Source: Chitinophagaceae bacterium
GTDB taxonomy: Bacteria > Bacteroidota > Bacteroidia > Chitinophagales > Chitinophagaceae
NCBI GenBank assembly: GCA_021299175.1
Contig: JAJTFY010000001.1
Coordinates: forward strand, 1 to 49,589
Reading direction: 5' to 3'
DNA length: 49,589 nt
Below the pieces are notes generated by a model, which was given only the letters and a program-made list of their open reading frames with translations, made no database searches and had not been told where the DNA came from. This document shows positions 29,394 through 38,013 of the stretch, piece by piece (position 1 is the first letter of the stretch; the number at the start of each line of letters is the position of its first letter). The translations under genes and the position numbers were made by a program.

Positions 29394-30366
29394 CCAATAA
29401 ATATTCTGCAATCTGCACAGCGTTGGTTGCAGCTCCTTTGCGGAGGTTATCACTCACGATCCACATGTTGAGTGTCTTGGGCTGGGTTTCATCGCGGCGA
29501 ATCCTTCCAACAAAAACCTCATCTTTTTCATGTGCATCCATGGGCATGGGATATTGCTGGGTTGCAGGATCATCCACCACAATGATGCCAGGCGAGTCAG
29601 CCAAAATGCGCTTCACTTCGTCCAGTTCAAACTCTTCTTCAAACTCAATATTTACGCTCTCGCTGTGACCACCCATGACCGGAATCCTCACAGTTGTTGA
29701 GGTTACACGGATGCTGTCGTCGCGCATGATTTTTTTCGTTTCCAGAACCATCTTCATTTCTTCCTTGGTGTATCCATTGTCAAGGAATACATCTATCTGC
29801 GGAATCACATTGAGGTCAATCGGATATTTATATGCCATCTCCCCTTCAATGCCATTTCTTTCATTCATCAATTGTGTAACGGCTTTCACACCAGTGCCGG
29901 TAACACTTTGGTAAGTGCTTACCACAATTCTTTTGCTCTTGTAGCGCTTGTGCAATGGTGCAAGGGCAACCACCATTTGAATGGTTGAACAGTTGGGATT
30001 GGCGATGATCTTGTCTTCGGCAGTCAAGTCATCGGCATTGATTTCAGGAACCACCAATTTCTTGGTAGGATCCATTCTCCACGCAGAAGAGTTATCAATT
30101 ACAGTAATGCCCGCTGCAGCAAAAGCCGGAGCCCACTCAGTGGAGGTTCCGCCACCTGCAGAGAACAATGCTACAGCAGGTTTAAGGTCGATGGCATCCT
30201 GCATGCCCACCACTTTATACTGTTTCCCTTTGAACGTCACTTCTTTGCCCACAGATCTTTCTGAGGCCACGGGAATGAGTTCGGTAACAGGGAAGTTTCT
30301 CTCTTCAAGAACCTGTAACATTTTGGTGCCCACCAAGCCGGTTGCACCTACTACTGCAACTTTCAT
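29377..30366 (-). CDS. asd: Aspartate-semialdehyde dehydrogenase
   Basis: MKVAVVGATGLVGTKMLQVLEERNFPVTELIPVASERSVGK...NPNCSTIQMVVALAPLHK. Start set at 30366; the track's 30444 start would run through the terminator hairpin. Confidence 0.95.
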   Translation of the reverse strand: MKVAVVGATGLVGTKMLQVLEERNFPVTELIPVASERSVGKEVTFKGKQYKVVGMQDAIDLKPAVALFSAGGGTSTEWAPAFAAAGITVIDNSSAWRMDPTKKLVVPEINADDLTAEDKIIANPNCSTIQMVVALAPLHKRYKSKRIVVSTYQSVTGTGVKAVTQLMNERNGIEGEMAYKYPIDLNVIPQIDVFLDNGYTKEEMKMVLETKKIMRDDSIRVTSTTVRIPVMGGHSESVNIEFEEEFELDEVKRILADSPGIIVVDDPATQQYPMPMDAHEKDEVFVGRIRRDETQPKTLNMWIVSDNLRKGAATNAVQIAEYLLASELI

Positions 30367-30397
30367 ATTGTCTAATTTTCCCCTTGCGGGGTTGGTT

Positions 30398-30426
30398 AAA
30401 AAAAAGCCTCCCAAATCTGGAAGGCT
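30398..30426 (-). terminator. Intrinsic terminator (attenuator) between leader ORF and asd
   Basis: Minus strand AGCCTTCC-AGATTT-GGGAGGCT followed by TTTTTTTT, upstream of the asd ATG. Confidence 0.88.
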
Positions 30427-30453
30427 GTTACTTATTTGATACACAAAGCAGAA

Positions 30454-30510
30454 CTAACCTTCCCGCAGGGACTGTTTCTTGCTCTTTTTTGTGTGTTTAT
30501 TTTGTTTCAT
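30454..30510 (-). CDS. Candidate Lys-rich leader peptide of asd: MKQNKHTKKSKKQSLREG
   Basis: ATG AAA CAA AAT AAA CAC ACA AAA AAG AGC AAG AAA CAG TCC CTG CGG GAA GGT TAG on the minus strand; 6 Lys of 18 residues; promoter-like TAGCTTTA at 30528-30521. Confidence 0.6.
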   Translation of the reverse strand: MKQNKHTKKSKKQSLREG

Positions 30511-30571
30511 GATGCGGATGTAAAGCTAATCATGAAAGATTTTTCTGCCAAATAAATGTTGTTTTCCTCTT

Positions 30572-30600
30572 TTTGGACACTGGTGTTCAAAATATTTTTG
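30572..30600 (+). promoter_or_regulatory. Bacteroidota promoter TTTG-N17-TATTTTTG
   Basis: -33 TTTG 30572-30575, -7 TATTTTTG 30593-30600, ATG at 30605. Confidence 0.65.
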
Positions 30601-30604
30601 TTGT

Positions 30605-32308
30605 ATGAAATGGAGGCTGATGATTTTTTTGGGGTTGATGTTTGTTAACGCATGCCATGCACAAATAGAGCGTTATGCGGTTGTGATCAATGAAATCATG
30701 GCAGATCCATCGCCAGTCATTGGCCTTCCCAATGCAGAATACATCGAGCTCAGGAACAATTCATCCACAACCATCAACCTCTACAAATGGCGGATTGACA
30801 ACGGAAGCACTACAGCAATCGTTTCCGTCAATTACCTGCTTGCTCCAGACAGCATGGTGATCCTCTGTTCAAAATCACAGGCAGTTTTTTTCAATGCCCC
30901 ATTTAAAACCCTGGGGCTGTCTTCCTTTCCTGCATTGACAAATGAAGGCGACCTGCTGACACTTACTGCCCCAGATGGCAAAACCATTCATGCAGTGTCT
31001 TACGATATCAACAGCTATGGAAATGTCGTTCAATCCACTGGTGGATGGTCGCTTGAAATGATCGATCCGCGGATGCCTTGCAATGGGCTCAACTGGCGGG
31101 CCAGCATCAACAACAAAGGCGGAACCCCTGGTTCTGAAAACAGTCTTTACAAGAAGGTTGCGATTGACAACGCGCTGCAAGCCCTTCAATGCACTGCCAT
31201 CAACAATAAGTTGTTGCTACTGACATTGAACCATGGAGCAGATAGTGGATCCCTTTCCGCGGCCAACCATTATCAGCTGGAGGGAAGAAGCAATGCGGTC
31301 ATCGGTGCAAAGGCCATTCCACCCTTGTTCAACAGCATTGAAATTTCGCTGCAACAAGCCCTGGAACCCAACCGGATCTATCACTTGAAAGCCGCTCCCA
31401 TAAAACGCTGCATTAGCAACACTCTTGACAGCCTTGAGATTTGGACTGGCCTGGCGAAAGCTCCCGAACCGGGAGATGTTGTCATCAATGAGATCTTGTT
31501 TGATCCACCGACGGGTGGGGCCGATTTCATCGAACTCCATAATCCCTCCAACGCATTGATCAATGTCAGGGAACTGATGATTGGCGCAAGGAATGCAGCA
31601 GGCAGTATCGGTACTGCAGTGATGGTATCAGACAAAGACCATCATTTGTTTCCTGGAGAATATCTTCTTTTGTCTGTAGATACTGGTTTTGTAAAGCGAC
31701 AATGGCCCAAAAGCATCAAGCAAAAACTTTTAGCGGTCAAGGCTTTGCCCAGTTTACCCGACGACAAGGGCAATTGCATGGTGATGAATAAACAGGGCAA
31801 GGTGATGGATGAACTCAATTACACGGATGATATGCACTACCCGCTGTTGACCAATAAAGCAGGCGTTTCATTGGAGAGGGTTGATCCCCAATCGCCCTCA
31901 TCTGCCACTGGCAACTGGCATTCTGCATCATCCGATGCCAATTATGGTACTCCTGGTTGGATCAATTCTCAGTTCAGGAAATTGGACAGTACAGACAACA
32001 GCAACATCATCCTTTCACCTGCACTCATCAGTCCTGACAATGATGGCCAGGATGATCTGCTCAATATTCAATACAAGTTCAACGAAACCGGAACCCTTTT
32101 GTCTGCCTACGTTTTCCATCAAAATGGTCAACTCCTTTCGAAGATCATTGACAACAGGCTTTGTGGAACAGCAGGCAGTTTCAGCTGGAATGGATTTGAT
32201 GCAAAAAACAATAGACTCCCAGAAGGAGTCTATGTTGTATTGATTGAAACATTCAATTTGAACGGTAAAACGCAGCGACTCAAAAAAGCCATTGGCATCC
32301 GCTTCTGA
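30605..32308 (+). CDS. Secreted protein with lamin-tail domains and a FlgD-Ig-like C-terminus
   Basis: VVINEIMADPSPVIGLPNAEYIELRNNSS and VVINEILFDPPTGGADFIELHNPSN; C-terminal PDNDGQDDLLNIQYKF...LPEGVYVVLIETFNLNGKTQRLKKAIGI. Confidence 0.82.
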   Translation: MKWRLMIFLGLMFVNACHAQIERYAVVINEIMADPSPVIGLPNAEYIELRNNSSTTINLYKWRIDNGSTTAIVSVNYLLAPDSMVILCSKSQAVFFNAPFKTLGLSSFPALTNEGDLLTLTAPDGKTIHAVSYDINSYGNVVQSTGGWSLEMIDPRMPCNGLNWRASINNKGGTPGSENSLYKKVAIDNALQALQCTAINNKLLLLTLNHGADSGSLSAANHYQLEGRSNAVIGAKAIPPLFNSIEISLQQALEPNRIYHLKAAPIKRCISNTLDSLEIWTGLAKAPEPGDVVINEILFDPPTGGADFIELHNPSNALINVRELMIGARNAAGSIGTAVMVSDKDHHLFPGEYLLLSVDTGFVKRQWPKSIKQKLLAVKALPSLPDDKGNCMVMNKQGKVMDELNYTDDMHYPLLTNKAGVSLERVDPQSPSSATGNWHSASSDANYGTPGWINSQFRKLDSTDNSNIILSPALISPDNDGQDDLLNIQYKFNETGTLLSAYVFHQNGQLLSKIIDNRLCGTAGSFSWNGFDAKNNRLPEGVYVVLIETFNLNGKTQRLKKAIGIRF

Positions 32309-32317
32309 ATCAATGCA

Positions 32318-33241
32318 TCAGATGATATTGATGTCAAAATTCACCAGGTCAACAAACTGTTTGATCCTTGCATTGATGTCTTCTTTTGAAATCTCTCTCA
32401 TCCTTGTGGTGCCAAATTTCTCAACACAGAATGATGCCATGGCTGAGCCAATGATGATGGCTGTTTTCATGTTTTCAAAAGAGATGTCTTTTGTTTTGGC
32501 AATATGTCCAACAAAACCGCCGGCAAACGTATCGCCTGCTCCGGTTGGATCAAACACTTCTTCCAAGGGAAGGGCAGGAGCGAAGAATACCTGGTCTTCA
32601 TGGAACAACAAAGCACCATGCTCACCTTTTTTTACCACCAAATATTTGGGACCCATGGCAAGGATTTCCTTGGCTGCTTTCACCAATGAATACTGGGCAC
32701 TCAATTGCCTTGCCTCGCTGTCATTGACCATCAAAACATCCACATCTTTCAGGAGCAATTCAAGGTCATCCATGGCCGTTTCCATCCAGAAATTCATGGT
32801 ATCCATGATCACGAGCTTGGGCTTGTTCTTCATTTGCTTCAGGACACTGTGTTGCACAGCAGGAACACCATTGCCCAACATGACAAATTCACAATCCTGG
32901 TAACTGTCTGGGACCACTGGGGTGAAATTGGCCAGCACATTCAACTGGGTATCCAGCGTATCACGCTCGTTCATGTCCATATGGTAACGACCTGACCAAA
33001 AGAATGATTTTTCATCCTTCTTGATCTGCACCCCTTCGAGGTGAACACCAATGCTGGCCAGGTGATCCAGTTCCTCCTGCGGAAAATCGCCACCCACAAC
33101 AGAAATCTGCTTGATGGGCGTCACGAAATTGGCAGCACTCAGGGCAATATAGGTTGCCGCTCCACCGATGATGCGGTCACTTTTTCCAAAAGGCGTTTCA
33201 ATGGCATCAAAGGCCATGGTTCCTACAACAAGCAATGACAT
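32318..33241 (-). CDS. PfkB-family carbohydrate kinase
   Basis: IIGGAATYIALSAANF...PTGAGDTFAGGFVGHIAKT. Confidence 0.9.
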   Translation of the reverse strand: MSLLVVGTMAFDAIETPFGKSDRIIGGAATYIALSAANFVTPIKQISVVGGDFPQEELDHLASIGVHLEGVQIKKDEKSFFWSGRYHMDMNERDTLDTQLNVLANFTPVVPDSYQDCEFVMLGNGVPAVQHSVLKQMKNKPKLVIMDTMNFWMETAMDDLELLLKDVDVLMVNDSEARQLSAQYSLVKAAKEILAMGPKYLVVKKGEHGALLFHEDQVFFAPALPLEEVFDPTGAGDTFAGGFVGHIAKTKDISFENMKTAIIIGSAMASFCVEKFGTTRMREISKEDINARIKQFVDLVNFDINII

Positions 33242-33261
33242 AAGCGTTTGGTTTTGTGCGG

Positions 33262-33269
33262 CAAAGATA
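33262..33269 (-). promoter_or_regulatory. Bacteroidota -7 promoter element TATCTTTG upstream of the PfkB kinase
   Basis: Plus-strand CAAAGATA. Confidence 0.5.
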
Positions 33270-33285
33270 AGCAGGAATCATGAAC

Positions 33286-33358
33286 TCCACCTCCCCGCCG
33301 AGCCGATTCACTTCGCTCATCGGTCTCGGCACCCCTCCTGGCCAGGAGGGGAGTTTTT
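33286..33358. repeat. Compound palindromic (REP-like) intergenic element
   Basis: CCGAGCCGAT...ATCGGTCTCGG imperfect hairpin followed by the perfect 20-bp palindrome CCCCTCCTGGCCAGGAGGGG (33332-33351) and a T-run. Confidence 0.75.
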
Positions 33359-33429
33359 TGAGCGCAACACGTTAGACAATTCCGATTGTGATCAAAATTC
33401 TTCAGTAAATTGAACCAAAATCAGGAAAC

Positions 33430-35835
33430 ATGAAAAAGCTTTTCTTTCTGTCATTGCTCTTAATCAGTTTGTTTTCAATGGCGCAGGAGTCTGCATCTTA
33501 CAAGCTTCCGCCAAAAGAAATTGCTGACCTGTTGCTGGCAAAACCAACCCCTGCGGTATCCATCGACCATTTGGGCGAATGGATGCTGATCATGGAAAGG
33601 GAATCCTATCCTACTGTTGAAGAGCTGGGTCAACCGGAACTGCGTGTGGCTGGCCTTCGCCTGAATCCCAATAATTATTCTCCCAGCAGACAGAGTTTCA
33701 TCAACAACCTCAAACTCAAACATATTGCAGACGGAAAGGAGTACGCCATTACCGGCATTCCTGCAGGGGCGTTGATCAGCAATACGGAATGGAGCCCTTC
33801 TGAAAAGAAGATTTCCTTCACCAATACCACTGCAACAAAGGTCGATCTGTACGTGATTGACATTGCAAAAAAGACAGCAGTCAAAATCAACAAAACAGCA
33901 CTTGTTACTACCATCGGACCCGTGTCCCAATGGGTAGACGACAATACCATCATCTATACTGCAGCCACCAAGCCTGCTGCGATGCTGCCCAAAAGACCGA
34001 TCACACCAGTGGGGCCATCCATCCAGGAAAACATCGGAAAAGCCGCACCCAGCAGGACTTACCAGGACCTGATCAAATCCGTATACGATGAAACTGCTTT
34101 TGCCTTCATGACCACTGCACAGTTGATCAAGAACACCAATGGCACAGAAACCAAGCTTTCCAGCCCTGCCATTTATGCCTCATTTGTTGTAAGCCCAGAC
34201 AATAAATATATCCTTACAGAAACAATTCAAAAACCCTACTCCTATCTTGTAACCGCCTATTCGTTTGCTTCCACCATGGCCATCATGGACATGGGAGGCA
34301 AGATGGTGAAATCACTTGCCAAGATTCCCTCTGGTGAAACGACCCCCAGCGGTTATGACAATGTACTGCCGTCTCCCAGAGGCTTTGCATGGCGTGCGGA
34401 CGAACCTTCAACCATTACCTGGTGCGAGCCCCAAGACAGCGGATTGATCAAAAAAAACATGGAATTCCATGATGCAGTCTACGCCCTGAAAGCCCCATTC
34501 ACTGCCAGTCCTGCCGTTCTGGTGAAAACAAAAATGCGATTCAGGAACATTGTCTGGGGCAATGAACATTTTGCATGGGTGAATGAAGGACTGACAGGAA
34601 AACAGTTACAGAAGGCGAGCAAGCTGGATCCTGCAACCGGTGCCATGGAAACCCTTTTTGAAAGAAATACCACAGATGCCTACAACAATCCGGGTATGCC
34701 TGTGATGAAAAGAACTGCATTTGGAACATCGGTCATCAACCTGCTTGAAAACAACAAGATCCTGATGAACAACCCTGTCGGATCATCACCAGATGGAGAC
34801 CTCCCTTTCCTGTCTACATTTGACCTGTCTTCCAAAACAAGCCAAATCGTCTGGAGAGCAAAAAAAGGATCTTATGAAACAATAACGGCCGTGCTCGATG
34901 CCAATACGCTCAAATTGATTACCAGAAAGGAAAGCCAGACCGAGGTGCCCAATTATTATATCAAAAACCTGAAGGGCAGCGGCCCCGATCAGCAGATCAC
35001 AGGCTTTTCCAACCCTTATCCTTCGATGGTGGGTGTTACAAAAGAAAAACTCAAATACAAGCGTGCTGATGGCGTTGACTTGACTGGCGACCTTTATTTA
35101 CCCAGGGGATATGACCGTACAAAAGACGGACCCTTACCAGTACTGATCTGGGCCTATCCAAGAGAGTACAACAATGCAGCAGATGCCGCACAGGTAAGAG
35201 GAAGCGCTGACAGGTTTACCACCATCAGCTGGGGATCACCCATCTTCTATGTGATGCGAGGATATGCAGTGCTCGACAATGCAGAAATGCCCATTGTTGC
35301 TGCATCAAAAGAAAGCAAACCCAATGATACATTCATTGAGCAGTTGAAACTGAATGCTGAAGCAGCCATTGGCGCTTTGACTTCTTTGGGTGTTGGCGAT
35401 CCCAAAAGGGTTGCCGTGGGAGGACACAGCTATGGTGCCTTCATGACTGCGCACCTGTTGTCTCATACCAATCTCTTCAAGGCGGGACTGGCCAGAAGCG
35501 GGGCCTACAACAGGACCCTTACCCCATTTGGCTTCCAGGCAGAAGAGAGAACCTACTGGGAATCACCCGATCTCTATTATAAAATGAGTCCCTTCAGCTA
35601 TGCCAACAAAATCAAGACTCCAATTCTGTTGGTCCATGGTGAAGCAGATGACAATCCAGGCACCTTCCCCATCAACAGCGAACGCCTGTACAATGCCATC
35701 AAAGGACATGGCGGAACCGTTCGCCTGGTCTACCTGCCTTATGAAGCGCATGGATACAGGGGGAAGGAGAACCTGCTGCACCTGTTGTGGGAACAAAGTC
35801 AGTGGCTGGATCGCTTCGTCAAAAACGCGAAATAA
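33430..35835 (+). CDS. Secreted S9-family prolyl oligopeptidase/glutamyl peptidase-like protein
   Basis: VAVGGHSYGAFMTAHLLSHTNLFKAGLARSGAYNRTLTPFGFQ; VHGEADDNPGTFP; YEAHGY triad context. Confidence 0.9.
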   Translation: MKKLFFLSLLLISLFSMAQESASYKLPPKEIADLLLAKPTPAVSIDHLGEWMLIMERESYPTVEELGQPELRVAGLRLNPNNYSPSRQSFINNLKLKHIADGKEYAITGIPAGALISNTEWSPSEKKISFTNTTATKVDLYVIDIAKKTAVKINKTALVTTIGPVSQWVDDNTIIYTAATKPAAMLPKRPITPVGPSIQENIGKAAPSRTYQDLIKSVYDETAFAFMTTAQLIKNTNGTETKLSSPAIYASFVVSPDNKYILTETIQKPYSYLVTAYSFASTMAIMDMGGKMVKSLAKIPSGETTPSGYDNVLPSPRGFAWRADEPSTITWCEPQDSGLIKKNMEFHDAVYALKAPFTASPAVLVKTKMRFRNIVWGNEHFAWVNEGLTGKQLQKASKLDPATGAMETLFERNTTDAYNNPGMPVMKRTAFGTSVINLLENNKILMNNPVGSSPDGDLPFLSTFDLSSKTSQIVWRAKKGSYETITAVLDANTLKLITRKESQTEVPNYYIKNLKGSGPDQQITGFSNPYPSMVGVTKEKLKYKRADGVDLTGDLYLPRGYDRTKDGPLPVLIWAYPREYNNAADAAQVRGSADRFTTISWGSPIFYVMRGYAVLDNAEMPIVAASKESKPNDTFIEQLKLNAEAAIGALTSLGVGDPKRVAVGGHSYGAFMTAHLLSHTNLFKAGLARSGAYNRTLTPFGFQAEERTYWESPDLYYKMSPFSYANKIKTPILLVHGEADDNPGTFPINSERLYNAIKGHGGTVRLVYLPYEAHGYRGKENLLHLLWEQSQWLDRFVKNAK

Positions 35836-35838
35836 AGG

Positions 35839-36477
35839 TTAGAAATCAATCTGCCCGGCTACCCTGTCTGGTTTCGCGTATTGAAACCTTGCCAGCGGCT
35901 GCGTGGTATAGTAAGCATCCATCCCGAGGCTGACCATGGAGGAGGCATCCTGCAGGTTGATGAATCCATCTTTGCTGATGATTGCTGGCTCAATGAATGC
36001 ATGCGTGAGTTTGCCCACCACCAGGAAAGTATTGTTCATCCTGAGGGGAATGATTTCTGAAAGCTCCATGGCATATTGCACCTGGCTTTCCAAAACAAAA
36101 GGAACAATAGAATCAACCTTGTATTCTTCTGTCAAACCCACTTCACTGAACTCATTCACCCCTTCAGGATATTTTGCACTGGCCTGGTGGGCATTTGAAA
36201 TGAAGTCAGGATGAATATGGTTGATGGTATACAATCCATTGCCACGAATATTGGACAGGGTATGCGGCGCTGCATCGATAGGGCGATTGATGAAGCCAAT
36301 ATAGGCAGGATCAGCCCCGATATGAACGATGTTGCAAAAAACACCAAGGTTGGGAATACCTTCCTTGTTGATGGTAGCAACAAGACTGACGGGCTTGAAA
36401 CCACTTAAGGAATTCACAAAATTGGCCCGATAGAACCTATCCCAGCCCTGAATTTCATCGATACTGTAATGTTTCAC
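35839..36477 (-). CDS. Flavin reductase family protein
   Basis: ANFVNSLSGFKPVSLVATINKEGIPNLGVFCNIVHIGADPAYIGFINRP; GTG start at 36477 preferred. Confidence 0.82.
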   Translation of the reverse strand: MKHYSIDEIQGWDRFYRANFVNSLSGFKPVSLVATINKEGIPNLGVFCNIVHIGADPAYIGFINRPIDAAPHTLSNIRGNGLYTINHIHPDFISNAHQASAKYPEGVNEFSEVGLTEEYKVDSIVPFVLESQVQYAMELSEIIPLRMNNTFLVVGKLTHAFIEPAIISKDGFINLQDASSMVSLGMDAYYTTQPLARFQYAKPDRVAGQIDF

Positions 36478-36553
36478 ATTTTGTTTAACATAAAACGCAG
36501 AAAAAGGTTGGAAATTTGTACAACAATATCCACACCCAAAACGCGTTATAGCC

Positions 36554-37300
36554 ATGAAAATCCAAAAATCCTATCCAATGAAAATTTCAGCTGCAGGCTT
36601 TTTCCTGTTTGCAAGTCTTACCCTGCTGGTTTCCTTTACCAGCAACAAACCGGTTCTGGCCAAAAGGTTCAACGCTGAAAGAACAGTTGTTACTTCAAAC
36701 ACGCTTTTTATCCATTCAATGTATACACAGATCCATCAGGCAGGGGCTACCCTGTCTGAGGAGATCTTTTCTTTGGCCTTCTTGGGCTTTGAGAAACTCA
36801 ATGCGCAAGGCCGTCTGAGCGCAGACAGCATCCTCACCATCATCGACTTTTCAAAATCTTCCAGGGAAAAAAGGATGTTTGTTGTTGACCTGAAAAAACA
36901 GGCGCTGCTTTTCAAGAGCATTGTTGCCCATGGCAGAAATACCGGCGAAGAATTTGCAAGGTCTTTCTCCAACGACATGAATTCCCACAAAAGCAGCCTG
37001 GGTTTCTACATCACCGGAGGCACTTACCAAGGGTCAAATGGTTTTTCAATGATGCTCAATGGTGTTGAAAAAGGATTCAATGACAAGGCAAAAGACAGGG
37101 CCATCGTCATGCATGGTGCTGACTATGCCAGCGAGCAGGCGATCCTTCACAAAGGATATTTGGGAAGAAGTTATGGATGCCCGGCTTTGCCAAGGGCTAT
37201 CAACCAAAAAATAATCGAAACAATCAAGGAGGGGAACTGTATGTTCATCTACTACCCCGACCAGAAATATTTGAGCAATTCAAGAATGCTCAATGGTTAA
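36554..37300 (+). CDS. Murein L,D-transpeptidase catalytic domain (YkuD_2-like) protein
   Basis: GFYITGGTYQGSNGFSMMLNGVEKGFNDKAKDRAIVMHGADYA...GRSYGCPALP. Confidence 0.87.
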   Translation: MKIQKSYPMKISAAGFFLFASLTLLVSFTSNKPVLAKRFNAERTVVTSNTLFIHSMYTQIHQAGATLSEEIFSLAFLGFEKLNAQGRLSADSILTIIDFSKSSREKRMFVVDLKKQALLFKSIVAHGRNTGEEFARSFSNDMNSHKSSLGFYITGGTYQGSNGFSMMLNGVEKGFNDKAKDRAIVMHGADYASEQAILHKGYLGRSYGCPALPRAINQKIIETIKEGNCMFIYYPDQKYLSNSRMLNG

Positions 37301-37325
37301 AATGGGATCTTAGAATGGTTAATCC

Positions 37326-37358
37326 GACCCGGCCTTTCCAGGCTGGGTCTCTTTTTTT
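37326..37358 (+). terminator. Intrinsic terminator after the L,D-transpeptidase
   Basis: GACCCGGCC-tttcca-GGCTGGGTC then TCTTTTTTT. Confidence 0.88.
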
Positions 37359-38004
37359 AAAACCATAATGCGACCAACTGACAGATCAATCCCAGCAGGA
37401 ATCCCGTGATGAGATCAAACCATTGATGATCTGACACTATTTTTCTCGCAGAAAGGACCAGCCCGGATATAAGCGCCGAAACCATGAGCGGCAAACCGGA
37501 ATACAAGGTGCCATCAAAAACGGTCAACACCATCAGCCCCATCATTCCTCCTACACCAATTCCATGCATGCTGATCTTGTAATAATTGTTCAACAACAAG
37601 GCTGCAGAAGAGGCAAAAAACATACCCCTGCACATGTTCACAATGATGCGTGGCGTTTCAGGCTGGTGTTTGAACACATAATAAGTCCAGAAGAAAAAAG
37701 TGATGCTCGCGATATAAGGTACGATACGTTCTTTCTGTGTTGTCAGAAAAACAGACTTGCTGAATCCAAGCCCCTTGAGCAAGGCCACCACCAACAAAGG
37801 GAAAAATACATTATTGTTGATGACCGCCAGCAGCTTGAGCATTTTGGCCTTTTCTGAAAAGCCTACAAAATAGGACGGATGGATGAAGATCAGGTAAGCA
37901 GCCATCATGACCCCTACAAAAAGCGGATGAAAAACGATGGAGATGATTTTGGCTGAAACCTCAATCCACCTAGGAAACACGACCTTGTCCGATTCGTTTT
38001 GCAT
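37357..38004 (-). CDS. Multi-pass membrane protein (possibly PAP2-like)
   Basis: Multiple TM helices; C-terminal SDHQWFDLITGFLLGLICQL. Confidence 0.6.
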   Translation of the reverse strand: MQNESDKVVFPRWIEVSAKIISIVFHPLFVGVMMAAYLIFIHPSYFVGFSEKAKMLKLLAVINNNVFFPLLVVALLKGLGFSKSVFLTTQKERIVPYIASITFFFWTYYVFKHQPETPRIIVNMCRGMFFASSAALLLNNYYKISMHGIGVGGMMGLMVLTVFDGTLYSGLPLMVSALISGLVLSARKIVSDHQWFDLITGFLLGLICQLVALWF

Positions 38005-38013
38005 ATGGGTTGT

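Noticed and set aside
29377-30444. N-terminally extended Asd (start at 30444)
   Set aside because: The extension would translate through the intrinsic terminator hairpin. The conserved N-terminus MKVAVVGATG starts at 30366.
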